The position numbers and the translations under genes are program-made. Of a stretch of DNA of 64,000 bases, positions 37,001-49,072 are shown in pieces. Under the pieces are notes generated by a model. That model did no database searches, was not told the origin of the DNA, and was given only the letters and a program-made list of their open reading frames with translations. Every line of letters begins with the position of its first letter. Position 1 is the stretch's first letter. Where the stretch lies: NCBI RefSeq assembly GCF_000715075.1, contig NC_134082.1:209073948-209137947 (forward strand), given 5' to 3'. This DNA is from Nicotiana tabacum. Its lineage: Eukaryota > Streptophyta > Magnoliopsida > Solanales > Solanaceae.

Positions 37001-40000
37001 GAAACAGGAAAAAAGGGGAAGGGCAATAATAATGATAATAATAAAAAATAAAAATAAAAATAGTCTGATGAAACAAAAACCGCTAGCAGTACTAGACAAA
37101 ACACTATCAAACTAGCCGGTACACGAGGAAAAACACTCGACTACCCCCTAACCTACAACCCTAATGCTCGGCCTCCCTATCAAGTGTCATGTCCTCGGAA
37201 ATCTGAAGCTGCGCCATGTCCTGCCTGCCATGTCCTGCCTGATCATCTCGCCCCAATACTTCTTAGGCCGCCCTCTACCTCTTCTCGTACCTCCAAGAGC
37301 CAACTGCTCACACCTCCTAACCGGGGCATCTAGGCTCATCCTCCGTACGTGTCCGAACCATTTAAGTCTCGCTTCCCGCATCTTGTCGTCCATGAGAGCG
37401 ACGTCCACCCTCTCCCGAATATCTTCCTTCCTAATCTTATCCAGCCTAGCGTGCCCGCACATCCATCTCAACATCCTCATTTATGCTACTTTCATCTTTT
37501 GGATATGAGAATCCTTGACTGGCCAACACTCAGCCCCATACAGCATGATCGGTCTAACCACCGCTCTATAAAACTTACCTTTAAGTTTCAGTGGCACCTT
37601 TTTATCACACGGGACTCCAGACGCTAACCTCCATTTCGTCCACCCCACCCCGATACGATGCGTGACATCCCGTCGATCTCCCCATCTCCCTGGATAATTG
37701 ACCTTAGGTACTTGAAACTCTCTCTTAGGGATGACTTGTGAGTCAAGCCTCATCTCCACGTCCGCTTCCCCCGACACATCGATGAACTTGCACTCCAAAT
37801 ATTCCATCTTGGTCCTACTCAACTTGAAACCTTTAGAATCCAAGGCCTGCCTCCATACCTCCAGTCTCCCATTAACGCCGCTTCGTGTCTCATTAATCAA
37901 AACTATATCATATGCGAACAACATACACCATGGCACCTCCCCTTGAATATGGTGTGTCAGTACGTCCATCGTCAGGGCAAATAAGAACGGGCTAAGCGCA
38001 GATCCTTGGTGTAAACCCATAACCACCGGAAAAGACTCTGAGTCACCTCCCACAGTCCTAACCCTAATCTTAGCTCCATCATACATATCCTTTATCGCCC
38101 TAATATAAGCTACTGGCACACCTTTCACCTCCAGGCATCTCCAAAAAACGTCTCTAGGGACCTTGTCATACGCCTTCTCTAGATCAATAAACACCATGTG
38201 CAAATCCCTCTTCTTATCTCTGCACTGTTCCACCAACCTCCTGATAAGGTGGATAACTTCCGGAGTAGAACGATCCGGCATGAACCCGAACTGGTTTTCT
38301 GATATAGACACCGCCCTCCTTACCTTCCGTTCCACCACCCCCTCCCAAACTTTCATGGTATGACTTAGTAACTTAATACCTCTATATTTGTTACAATTCT
38401 GGATATAACCTTTGTTCTTGTACAACGGGATCATCGTACTCCACCTCTACTCATATGGCATCCTCTTGCATGGACTTTTGTTAAGGTATAACCCTTAAAT
38501 TCATGTCCTACGCATTTGACATGGGGCACCATGCTGATAAAGAGTCCAGTAACATAGGAAGCAGCTGTTTGAACCTGAAGACATAGTGTTAGCAGCAGAA
38601 TTCTTACAAAGTAAGTGTGGATTGCATGCCTATTATTTAAAAAATTTATAGAAACATTAAAATCACAAAACTTAGGATTCATTGTTTAACATCCCATTGC
38701 AGGAGGAAAAAGAAAGCAAACAATTAAAGGGAAAAATGGGTGTAACAGGCTGCATTAATTGCTTTCAAAGAACATCCCAGGATATTTCTAGGTAAGGCCG
38801 AGCTACATAGGCAGACAGATAAAAGCAAAAAAGACTACCAGCAATTGACCAATTCATCAGTTGGTGTAGGACTAGCAGTTCCCGCTTCTCTGTTCTATGA
38901 GATGTTGAAAGCCAAACCAGCACAGATGCTAAGCCAACCCACAGGATCTAATCCAAGTGGAAAAAAAATTCAAAAATCTATCTGGAAAGTTTAAGATAAC
39001 TTTAGACAACATTGCTAATGAATGTCATGGCTTACCTGCAAGTGAAAGAGCAAGGGGAACTTGAGTTTCTTCGAGTCTTGTGCAGCGAGACTACGCCAAT
39101 ATATGTTATCTTTAGCATGCAGTTCCAAATATCGAAGGATTATGCCAATTGCGATAATCATCAGACCACCAGCAACTCTACGTACAGAAGTTCAGTACAA
39201 CGAATTCAATCAAACTACTGCAAGTGGATTTGCAAGTTAACATATCAACATGAAGTTACTTACACAAGCAGGGTATTTTCTGGAATTTGAGGGGGCAGGA
39301 GAGTAAAGGCGGACAAAAACCAACATGCTACCCATACAAAGATTGGTACTCCAGATCTCCAAGGTAATGATCGAAACAGATAAAAAGCAACCACGACCCC
39401 TGTAGTTAAGAAACACCAAGTATACAGCTTTCTGTCTGTGAAGCTTTTCACCTGTAAGGTAAATCACACATAATGAAATATCGAAGTGCTCAGAAAAAAA
39501 TTCACTGTTGCCTAAAGGAACATGCATTAGCTGTGGAGAGCCTCACCAGAAGCTCAAGAATGATCACGGAGAAAATACAAGTTGCAATGAGTTTAAGATA
39601 GTAATCATTAAGTTTCCCGCACAAGTATCTGCACAATGCCTTAAGAAATCGATATTCACTAAATATTTGCGTCCACAGAAACATTGTCATCACGACATAT
39701 GCGTGATAAAGGGGAGGAGATTGTTCAACCAACAGAACAGTGCACACTACTCCCATTGACAGACCGCCAAAAAGATGTACCTGCCAAAGGAAAAGCATAT
39801 AAACAAGGAACAATTCAAAATGAGGGGACAGTGCTTCATAAATCAAATACATAATAAATACAGTTTGTAAAGTCCATAGAAGTGAAAGTGGAAAAACTGG
39901 GAAATCAGTTTGTCGGATAACAATTTTTTCTAGTATTACCATACGACTGAATCTCCAGAATATCCATCTTCTTTTTGGTACGAAGGCACATGTTTTAAAA

Positions 40001-43000
40001 CATCATTGTAATGCCAAAATAATATAGTAATAAAGAAAAAGAATGAATACGCCAATAGAGGACGTTGATGATTCAATTTTTAAAGGTTTTCCCTTAAGAG
40101 AAGTCCCAGATGAGGGCTCAATTCAATAGCTTTGGAGGTCAGGCAGAATAGAGACATAATATAAGCAAACATGGTCCCAAATCTGAGTGCAACTTTTTGA
40201 CAATAAATCTGAGTGCAACTGTTATGGAACATTTTAGAAAGAGGAAATACCTGTCAAAAAGGAGAAACTTTTGGGGTGTTGAAAGAAAAAGAAAGGCAAG
40301 AGGATTCATGTCCAGAAGCCACTTGGTTATAACTACTCCTACTTTGCCCTTAGATTTCAATTATAACAACAACAACAACAACAACAACCCAGTGTATTCC
40401 CACAAGTGGAGTTTGGGGAGGGTAGGATGTAGGGGTGTGCATTCGATTTATCGATTCGATTTTGACCCTTATTGATAATTACTTATCGATTATCGATTTG
40501 TACATATGCTTATCGTTATCGTTTCAATAAGGTTACGATTTTTTCGATTTCGATTTATCGATTTTTGGGGCTTATCGATTCGGTTATCGATTACACCAAT
40601 AAGAAAATTTGCGGGATTCCACGGAAAGTATATCGCTATAAACGCGCCTAACTAATATGGACAAAAAGAAGCTAAAATAAGACGAACACCGTTTATAACA
40701 TAAAAATTATGTCAACAAGCACATGCAGCGAAACTAAAGTAAGGGATCAAATGTATGCCACCAACACACCAACGGTATAAAAAAAAATACATCATCACGG
40801 CTAATTCTGTTTTTCATTAATTTGAACTTCATTCCCTTGTGCTTTAAATATGATCATTCCTTAAATGTGGTACAGGAAATAATAGGGTTAGGGACTTAGG
40901 GGAAAGGGAAGGGTATTATAGAGATCTTGTAAAAAAAATTAATTTTTTTTTTTTGTCTTTTTAGTATATCTTATCGGTTTATCGATAAACCGATAACCGA
41001 AGAGGACAAACTCGAAATCGATAACTCGATAAGGAAAATTTCGAAATTGAAATCGAAATCGATAAACCAATAACAAATAATCGATTCGATTTATCTATAA
41101 ACCGATTCGAATGGACACCCCTAGTAGGATGTACGCAGCCTTACTCCTACCTCGGAAGGGCAGCTTAGATTTCAATTATCTTTCATTAATAAGTCTAATT
41201 TTCTAAAGTTTGGTGGAGAGCCTTCCCGTCCCAATTACAATGCATGGATAAAGTGACTATGGTCTCACCTCTGAAATGGATTGAAGAAAATTAGCTGAAG
41301 TTTGCACAACACATATACTTTTCATGCATAAATGCATTTATATGTCCAATTTCCTCCGCCCTTTTCCTACCGATCTATCATGCTTATAACACCAACCAGA
41401 TAGATAATTTCTTTTAAACCAAAGCATACGGAGAATACACTAGGGCACGTGTGTATAGAGCAAAACAGGTACCTTAACTGTACTTCTTCTCGGATTAGGT
41501 AATTGCTCCTTGCTAAAAATATTTGCAGGTAGGGATGTATAAGATTGCAAGACATGGAGTACCACATAGATCATCCAACCAACATAGCCAAGTGTAATTA
41601 CAGTCATCAGCATCAACCAATCATATGTCTGGAAATAGTGAAGTCCTTGAAGTGCCAAGCTCCTAAGATGTTCAGACAGCTTTATTGCAGTCTCGTACTC
41701 TTTGAGAGAAATCAGATGCTCGATTTGACGCAATAATGATGAATAGCTAGCCAATGGCTTGAAAGGTTTGAAGAATAATGAGGTCGACTGCTTTAACTCT
41801 ATATATTTGTCAAGGACACTCAAAAAATTAAGCTAGTTCTCTTTAATGTTTTTAAAAGGTGAAAAAAGGACAAGCCCCTGGTTACATTTATGAAGCAGTA
41901 ATGCATGACAACGTAAGACTTAGGTTTATCACGTTTACTCTGTACTGGTCCAAAAATTGTTAAATTGTTTTAGTTCTAATATATGTTTTAATTCTATCAA
42001 AATTTTCTACCAGTTACTTCTATTTTGACTGACGTTAATTGTAACCAAAAATACAATTAGGAATATACACATGTATGATGAGAGATGCCAAAAAGAGAGA
42101 TAAATAAGTAAAACAACAATCGAGATAAATAAGTAAAAATACAATCTGAGTTACTAAGAAAGGATACGTGACTTTCGAAGGAACTGATTAAGGATTTGCT
42201 TCGTATTGGCTAGCACAGCTTCAACTTCTTCTGCCTGGACATAAAAGTGATTGTAAGACCTGCATTCAGTCTTAATACAAAGATGAACGCAATAGATCCA
42301 AAAAACCAGCAAACCACTATATCTCTCCCAACCCACCACATAGTCATACCATGCAAAATAGACAGGGACATTACAGTAATGCAACTGACCTTATTCAGAT
42401 TCATGTAACGAAGTGGCAAATTGCCAACTGAATTGACAGGACATGGCAGACCAAGAAGAGTGGACTGCAATTTTAGGGATCATATCAGTGTCAGACTTTA
42501 GAAGACATTGATATGATAGTAATGCACTTCAAACTTAAGACTTTTAGAAGAGGATAAGGTAATCGACCATCAGTGGTGCAATGTCAGCTTGATTAACATC
42601 CAACCTCGTCATGCCACTGAGGCCCCATTCTGAGGGAGTTGCTGTATCATGCAGATGGTCATCAATAAAACGAGCAGCAGTATTTTCATGATGGTCACTG
42701 TGGGAAATTGGCAAGGGATGCCCGACACCTGCTCCCCATGCCACAAGAGGTGTATCGGTGTTTGTCGGGTGTCCATCTCCATGACTCCCTGTACCAGAAT
42801 TTTCTATGAGTCATTACACTACAATACACTGTAGATGCTTAATCAGAGAATAAACCTGAGAATAAACCTTGTAAAAAATCCGCGGTAACTAAAGACAAAC
42901 AACACTTACTAGGAAAGTGAAAAGTAATTTTCCATCATGGAAATAGTTCAACTTGTGCGCACTTCTAGTCTATATAATAAATGATCATGTAAAAGCTGTT

Positions 43001-44379
43001 TTCTGTGCATGTTTACATGGGCAAAGATCTATTATACTCATTAAACAATATAAAAGCAATTGACGCAAATTCTACCTTTGTCGCTCATTCCATGATCTGC
43101 TGTAAATATATATGCAGTCTGATTATCCTTGAAGTAGCTCTGCATAAGATTGTAAACTTTTTCCGCTATCTTGTCGACCACCTTAACATTATTTAGATAG
43201 ATGGACGAAAAGGGCTTATGTGCATGACCATTGGAATCACAGCCAAGCAGGTGTAGGAAAACAACAAGCTTATCCTGTTCTAGAAGCTGCTTCAATTTTG
43301 GGTCTTGATTGGACCTATTCAAGAGGTTCTGGAATTGATCGAATGACCACTCATCCAAAAACGAAGCATCTGCATATAACCACTGTCAAATTGATAAAGC
43401 ATTGATAAACTGGGATTAGGTAATGACTTGCAAGAACCGAAAAGCATTGGTGGCTGCACTACTACTATGTATTGACTGTATGAACAACAAATTTCATTTC
43501 ATTATCATGTAACCATGTGACTTTCATGTATGATACATTTAATCAAAACAGATACTTTGAAGAAGGTAACACACCAGTAGCGAAATCCTCAAATTCATGT
43601 GGATACGTATTCCAAGTGCTATGTGGCAAGGCCCCACAGAATATGGGAACAATATCTGGGCTACCATAGGAAAATATATGCCGGCTTTGATTAAATACTG
43701 AATCAAACTCTACAGGATTTGCCTTCCAACCTGCAAAATTGTTGAGCTTTTTGAGTTTGAGAGTCAGTTGCCTAAACTAGTAATGACAAATTCCAAAGCA
43801 CTTCAAGAAATATCTATAGCAAAAGTTATACCTTTAGTGACAGCACTAGGATCTTCATAAAATCCAGCAATAATAGCAACATGTCCAGGCCTAGATTCTG
43901 TTGGAGGACGAGCATGTGATACTCCCCATCGACCTTGTTTCCTAATAATGTTCCTCAAAAATGGTGCTCTATAACCTCCATCTGAATCCGAATCCGGCTC
44001 GAAAAACTTATCAGCCCTTAAACCATCCGCTGCAATTTATCAAAACACAATTCAATGCAAAAACATACGAATATGAGCTGAAATTAGCGTTGCGACATTT
44101 TATCGAGCAAGTTGTGTGCAACGCACCAACCAGAAGAACAAGGCGCTTAGCGGGAGCAACGAAACGAGGTGGGACAGGGTCCATGCCATGGACAATTGGG
44201 GTTTTGAAGTAAATGTCGAAGATACTGAGCATGTACACTGCATGAAGTATCACACCAAGAACTACCAGCCATTTCTCTTTTCTGCTCAGCCATTTCTGCT
44301 TGTTTCGAGCTGTGTTACTGTTAATGGCGGATCTTTTACTATCTCTGTCTTCGACTCCTAAGATCCCATCGGTCCTCAT
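34008..44379 (-). CDS. PIGN: GPI ethanolamine phosphate transferase 1 (PIG-N/MCD4 type)
   Basis: Eighteen exons: 44127-44379, 43832-44029, 43575-43730, 43076-43369, 42568-42788, 42390-42464, 42168-42234, 41473-41798, 39547-39780, 39264-39451, 39036-39177, 38839-38947, 36442-36544, 36158-36347, 34954-35052, 34804-34862, 34438-34543, 34008-34172. The GT-AG introns join 2985 nt, giving 994 aa, the usual family length. The enzyme adds ethanolamine phosphate to the first mannose of the GPI precursor on the luminal side of the ER. The N-terminus has a signal anchor (residues 37-58). The alkaline-phosphatase-like luminal domain shows ADGLRADKF (D86), PPTESRPGH (nucleophile T128), [11 protein letters not shown] (D247, H251, H253) and [18 protein letters not shown] (D294, H295). 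The C-terminal half is a chain of membrane helices. No stop or frameshift is seen. A LINE lies in intron 12 and a nested retroposon/hAT insertion in intron 8. Confidence 0.95.
36822..38462 (-). mobile_element. 5'-truncated, dead RTE-type LINE in PIG-N intron 12
   Basis: The minus strand encodes the C-terminal part of an RTE-clade reverse transcriptase: [66 protein letters not shown]. The 3' UTR follows, with the 'ggggtaggagtaaggtctgc' block and a (TTG)n tail at 36822. The catalytic F-A-D-D box reads FAYDIVLI, so one catalytic aspartate is lost. In-frame stops lie just upstream of 38434 and at 37481-37483 (after QKMKVA), with the same frame resuming at [12 protein letters not shown]. Sense orientation equals that of the host gene. 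No target duplication was found. Confidence 0.88.
40365..41163 (-). mobile_element. 5'-truncated LINE/SINE tail with 16-bp target duplication, PIG-N intron 8
   Basis: The tail (aacaac)n, then 'cccagtgtattcccacaagt' and 'gtacgcagccttactcctac', corresponds to the RTE-type 3' end in minus orientation. The perfect 16-mer cttagatttcaattat lies at 40349-40364 and 41164-41179. Only about 100 bp is retroposon; the rest is the hAT element inserted into it. Confidence 0.85.
40430..41123. mobile_element. Non-autonomous hAT element (694 bp) with 8-bp target duplication
   Basis: The tips are TAGGGGTGTGCATTCG and CGAATGGACACCCCTA, near-perfect inverted repeats. Gtaggatg is duplicated at 40422-40429 and 41124-41131. 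The subterminal regions are packed with atcgat / tatcgat repeats on both strands, as in hAT transposase-binding arrays. It contains no transposase. It is nested in the retroposon tail, itself in PIG-N intron 8. Confidence 0.9.
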
Positions 44380-44390
44380 GACCTTCGCAT

Positions 44391-45500
44391 CAAATCTATC
44401 ACCAAATCTTCAACGTCTATTGTCTATATAACTACAAACTTGAAACCTTTTCAAGTGTCTCGATCTACCGCGGTTCTTTTTGTGTTGTATGTTTGGGATT
44501 AATCTTCGAAAAGAATATTTTAGATTAGTTATTAACAACTCAGTGTAACAAAAAACTCTAGTTATTAGTGTAGTACTGTAGTGATTTGACCAATTCTGAG
44601 AACAGTTATAGGCTCATCTTGCGGCTATATTTGGTATAGTTTATTCAAAATTTCATAAAGATTCAACTTTTAAGGAACCAAATAGTTTTCAACTCAAATG
44701 GTTCAGTGAATATTGTAAATCAGATTAATAATGATTTAAATCATACCAAACTTATGATTAAACTAACAATAACCTAAATACAAACTAGCTTTGATTTAAA
44801 CTAGGATCCTTCTTTGTATCGAGTAGGTGAAAGTTGGATCTGTTATGTTTCTCTTTTACTCTACAAAATTTCAACAAACTGTTCAAAGAATATATATATT
44901 TTTTAATTTAAATAATAGGAGTAATAGTTTAAATCATGCCAACACTTATGATCAAACTAACAATTATCTAACTAAAAACTAACATTAATTTAAAGTGGCG
45001 TCCCTCCTAGTTTTGAGTAGGTGGAACTATTGTATTTGTGTTCTTCTCCACACATAATTCAAGAATATTTCTAATTTCAACATTGTAAATGGCAATGAAG
45101 ACACATTTCCTCGATTTGACTTTAATATAGAAGGAGCTTTGTATTTCTTTATCATAGGTTCTCACGTGATTTTCTTGAACGTAATTAAATAACTCAAACA
45201 TTAACAAAGGCGAGAGACCAAAATCGCGTAATTATATCGCCTTATTAGACGTAAAATGCCATATGGTGTTGAATGACTATTTTTCTTCTCCGCGAAAAGA
45301 GAGAGAAGCAAACCGTAACGGCACATACTTCTATTTATTTGCATTGGGCTGTTGTTGTTGTTTGGTGTCAACTTATTATCACAATCCACCATGAGTTTAG
45401 ATTTGAGACATAGGGTTCTAAGGCTTTACTTCTTATTCTAGATTGATATTTATTGTATATTATTATCCTTCAAACAATGGAGGCTTATCGTATATAACTA
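44391..45500. other. 5' flank of PIG-N; no further gene seen
   Basis: AT-rich region between the PIG-N start and the small peptide gene. I see no convincing TATA box near the PIG-N start, and no bounded element before about 45500. A 4-codon upstream frame (44390-44376) overlaps the PIG-N ATG. Confidence 0.5.
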
Positions 45501-45501
45501 G

Positions 45502-45715
45502 TAGAGGTGTCAAATTTTACCCATAATTGTGTTACCCGTCCAAACTTTAACGGGTTGGGTCAGTGATTTTTATTTGAATAATAGTTGGGTGGGTTGGGTT
45601 ATGATCTGTTGTTTGACTCATTTTGACCCAAACAAATTTTGGACGGATTGGGTCATAACGCGTATATCAACACAACCCGTTTTGATCCTCCCAAATTTGC
45701 TTAGCATGTTTTTTA
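45502..45715. repeat. hAT-derived MITE fragment
   Basis: The left tip tagaggtgtcaaattttacc resembles hAT tips (TAGGGGTGTCAAA). The interior has repeated 'gggttgggt' and 'ttgaccca' blocks. The right tip is missing or unrecognised. Confidence 0.45.
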
Positions 45716-46008
45716 GAAAATTTATGTCACTTGGTTGAAGTTGTTGTCGTCATTGCGTCAGGAGACTGACATCGCAAGGCTCGTTAGTTGATTCGACACT
45801 ATTTAAACAAGGTCCATAATGAATATCTGTATGCAAAATACTGAAAGCAAATTGACAACGGCTTCCACTATAATAACGGAAATTGGAAACTGACTTGAAT
45901 TCACGGAATACAGACACACCTTTAACGGATAACAAGAAAACGACCACAGGTCACCGCAACATTAACTTGAGAAGCTTACAACATTGGACCAATATCGAAA
46001 AATCGAAG

Positions 46009-46230
46009 TCAAACTCTGTCTTTAAGGACAAAAAGAAAAAAGGACATGCCAATGCTCAGAAAACCAAGCAACATTTGCTGAAACGAAATAAGTCCATTTG
46101 GTGATGCATTAGAGTTGTCTGAATTAGGACCCCCAGGTGTAGGAATAGGTGCTCCTACTTGTGCTCTCACAGCTAAAGCCATGAAAACAACCATAATTGC
46201 TGCTACAAAAACAAACTTTTCCAGAGACAT
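46009..46230 (-). CDS. Secreted arabinogalactan-peptide-like protein, 73 aa
   Basis: A single-exon frame with a clear signal peptide (residues 1-23, MSLEKFVFVAAIMVVFMALA then VRA|Q). The mature segment is short, rich in Ala, Pro, Ser, Thr and Asn (QVGAPIPTPGGPNSDNSNAS), and is followed by a hydrophobic stretch (about 47-69, LISFQQMLLGFLSIGMSFFL). This is the layout of plant AG-peptides, whose Ala/Ser/Thr-Pro pairs are hydroxylated and glycosylated and whose C-terminus is replaced by a GPI anchor. Asn/Ser around 41-45 would be the attachment site. The polar last residues (KDRV) are unusual for a GPI signal, so a plain transmembrane tail is possible. A TATA box lies 71 bp upstream of the ATG and two G-boxes about 300 bp upstream. 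Family assignment is an inference from composition. Confidence 0.7.
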   Translation of the reverse strand: MSLEKFVFVAAIMVVFMALAVRAQVGAPIPTPGGPNSDNSNASPNGLISFQQMLLGFLSIGMSFFLFVLKDRV

Positions 46231-46300
46231 CTTTGCCTACTTGGCGGGGAAATTAAGGTTGTTCTTTAGTATCTGAATGTCCTAGGTTCTCAAGCAGGCT

Positions 46301-46307
46301 ATTTATA
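46301..46307 (-). promoter_or_regulatory. TATA box of the AG-peptide-like gene
   Basis: The minus strand reads CTATAAATAG here. Transcription would start near 46270, leaving a 5' UTR of about 40 nt before the ATG at 46230. Confidence 0.75.
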
Positions 46308-46530
46308 GGAAATGCATGCAATTTGCTATTGTTTGATTAAATGAGTCACTGGCATTAGAAAAAGATAATTCATAGCAAACTCTTCTTGTCCTTTTCGATA
46401 GTTCCATTACATAAAACGCTTAATTACTGGTGAAAAATCGCCAAACGGCAGAAGCTGAAGACTCCGTTCAATTAATTAAGGATGTTTGCTGGCCTTAGTG
46501 GCCTAACTGTATTATAAAAAATTAGACTCG

Positions 46531-46562
46531 CCACGTGGGTCTATTAAATGGCGACACGTGTC
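46531..46562. promoter_or_regulatory. Pair of G-box/ABRE motifs
   Basis: CCACGTGG (46531-46538) and the perfect 10-bp palindrome GACACGTGTC (46553-46562) are 22 bp apart, centre to centre roughly two helical turns. They lie about 225-260 bp upstream of the TATA box of the small peptide gene. G-boxes bind bZIP and bHLH factors; paired copies often give ABA or light response (family knowledge). No use at this site is demonstrated. Confidence 0.65.
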
Positions 46563-46806
46563 AGCAAAATTTGAAGAAAAGTGAAAAATGGCATGTAAAA
46601 ATGATATGTGAAACACCCTCGGGACCGATTATACTCGTACTGTGTTTGTTAGCCTCGGAACTGATCATCATGAAATAGTCCGGATCAGGTGCGGGAAAAT
46701 ATCTCATAATTACAAATGAGAAAAGAATCAATTAATCCCGGATTATATGGTATTTACCATCATTACACCATCAGTTACAAATCAATTATTAATAAACTCA
46801 TAAACT

Positions 46807-46880
46807 CAGTTATGGAATTAACTCATCAGTTATGAAATTAACTCATCAATTACGGAATTAACTCATCAGTTACGGAATTC
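46807..46880. repeat. 20-bp tandem repeat, 3.7 copies
   Basis: Units at 46807, 46827, 46847 and 46867 share cagttayggaattaactcat with one to three changes each. Confidence 0.9.
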
Positions 46881-47052
46881 CAGCATTTACACAGCTGTTA
46901 CAAATCTTCCAAAAGTAATGGATGGATTGAGTAAATGCTCATAATGGACCCATAATTCAAGGAGACTAGTTACTTAGATTTAGCCCTATAAATAGACATA
47001 CTTTTATAGTATATTGCTCTCAAGTTAGCCATAGTTGAGAGCAACTATCAAC

Positions 47053-47160
47053 TATGACAATTATCAAGTTAGCCATAATTCGGCTCATTATCCTATCAAA
47101 GATCATTATGGCAACTATCAAGTTAGCCATAATTCGGCTCATTATCCTATCAAGGATCAT
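47053..47160. repeat. 54-bp tandem duplication
   Basis: Two adjacent copies with the core 'caagttagccataattcggc' and 'tcattatcctatcaa.gatca'. They differ at about four positions. Confidence 0.9.
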
Positions 47161-47775
47161 TCAATAAGAATTCTTTCTTTTCTGCTTTATTTTTATTATA
47201 TTATCTGTCATTGAATTTATTTCTCACTTCTCTATCACGTTGTATTAACGAAATTTTATATCTTTCGGATTGAATCGGTTGCTTGTGGCCCGTCATATAA
47301 AATTATTGCTTTGACCTTAAAAACTATTTTTTGGGTTAAACACTAACCAAAGAGTATTTTTGCCCTTATTTCGTAGTCCGATTCCAAACATCCGTTAACT
47401 AATCAGAAATGAGCTACTTAATTACCAGTTACTGTTTGGATCAATTCCTTCCCAAGACAAATTAGTAATTTGGTATATTTGCTACCGACTCTCTTGGATA
47501 ATCCGAATTGCAATATGTCCATTTGGAACGTTAATTGTCACACTATTAAGTTTATCTTCTTGCCTGTTCTTATTTTAAGTCAAGAAGACACAATGAGGTA
47601 TAACCAAATGACTGTATGACTTGATCTGATTAACCATTAACATTACAACTTGCTCTCCCTATATATCTTCTAAATATGTTTTTTGAGATGAGTTTAAATT
47701 TTTTTCGTACGGACAATGTGAGAACTATTTACACGATGAAGTCACGTACAAGGTAATTATAGATAAATATATACA

Positions 47776-47949
47776 AAGGTGAATCCAGGATTTAAACTGT
47801 ATAAATTCAACAATTAAGTTTTTTAAGATTGGAACCATTAAATTTTTAATTTTATAGGTTCATATCTACTATTTTTTGCAATTTTAATTTAGTGAATATT
47901 TTGCACATAAATTTATGTTTCGTATCAAAAATATTGGATCCGCCCCTGC
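47776..47949. repeat. Short inverted-tip repeat (GGATCCGCC family)
   Basis: The left tip aggtgaatccaggattt is an imperfect inverted repeat of the right tip attggatccgcccct. Related copies occur at 48401-48590 and a partial one at 50958. It is non-coding. Confidence 0.5.
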
Positions 47950-48460
47950 CAATCTATCTATGATAAGTATTATAGTAGATAACCCGATAAATAACATGCT
48001 ATAATAAGTTAAGCTATATATATTCTGAATAATGGTTTTGGAAGTTGCATTCAGTCTCTATATTACGCTTAGATTGTTGCACCATCCTATTTAACATGTA
48101 CATGCACCGTACGTAGTTGCCCTTGTTTGGAAAAGAAATCTTGATAAATACCATCAGCTCTTCTTAGTCACCCAAGGGAAGGAAAAAACAAAAGGAAAAG
48201 GTCAAATACATAGACAGTCCATTAAACTTGACCCAATTTTTTATTGACATTTTAACTCAGCCTTGTTTTATTTTAGCCCTCCAACCTTATTTCTTTTGTT
48301 CCACTTTGACACAAAATCTGACTAGAATCCATGTGTGATTTGTCTCACCCTTGTAGGCGCGTGAGAGCCATTTTTAAGCCAAATTTTATACTTCCAACGT
48401 AGAGGCGGATCCAAAATTTAAATCGTATGGATTCAATTTTAATGTTTAACATTCAACCCA

Positions 48461-49072
48461 TTATATTTTTAAAGTTATGGGTTCATATATACTATTTTTG
48501 TAATTTTAATGAATTTTTACATACAAATTTTTACTCTGCGTCGAAAGTTATGGGTTCAGTTGAACCCTTAGTTATTACTGAAAATATATATAAAAAATAT
48601 TTTTTCCACGGGAGGGGGTAGAAAAAACAAAAAAATAATAATTTGAAATTACAAAAAAAAAATAAAAAATTGCGGGGTTTGGGGAAGGCAATGGGGTGGG
48701 CTGGGGGTAGCAACTGGGTATTTGTCCGCGCTGTATTTTTATCTGGAATAAAAGTTTTATGTCAAAGTGGAACAAAAGAACCCATTATATTTTTAAATGT
48801 TATGGGTTTATATCTATTTTTTCTTTACAATTTTAATGAATTTTTACATATAAATTTTTACTTTGCGTCGAAAGTTGTGGGTTCAGTTGAACTCGTAGTT
48901 ATTACTGAAAATATATATATATATATATAAATATTTTTTCCCGAGATGTGGGCAGAAAAAACGAAAATAATAATAATTTGAAATTACAAAAAAAAGTAAT
49001 ACTTTTTTTTGCGCGGGGTGGGGGGAGGGGCAGTGGGGGGGGTAGCAGCTGGGTATTTGCACGAGCTGCATT
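48461..49072. repeat. About 300-bp direct duplication inside the Mutator-type element
   Basis: The first copy is about 48461-48735 and the second about 48779-49072. Shared blocks in order are 'gggttcatata/gggtttatatc', 'ctctgcgtcgaaagtt', 'gttattactgaaaatatata', an A-rich run, then 'ggtagcaactgggtatttg'. Confidence 0.8.

Larger units (their letters stand above)
46610..47400 (+). mobile_element. Possible LTR-type promoter region with tandem repeats
   Basis: It contains 3.7 tandem copies of a 20-bp unit (cagttatggaattaactcat, 46807-46880), a TATA box (ctataaatagac, 46981-46992) and two copies of a 54-bp unit (47053-47106, 47107-47160). The order of tandem enhancer-like repeats, TATA and a U5-like AT-rich stretch looks like a retrotransposon LTR. 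I could not fix either end or find a target duplication, so it may also be an intergenic promoter without a gene. Confidence 0.4.
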
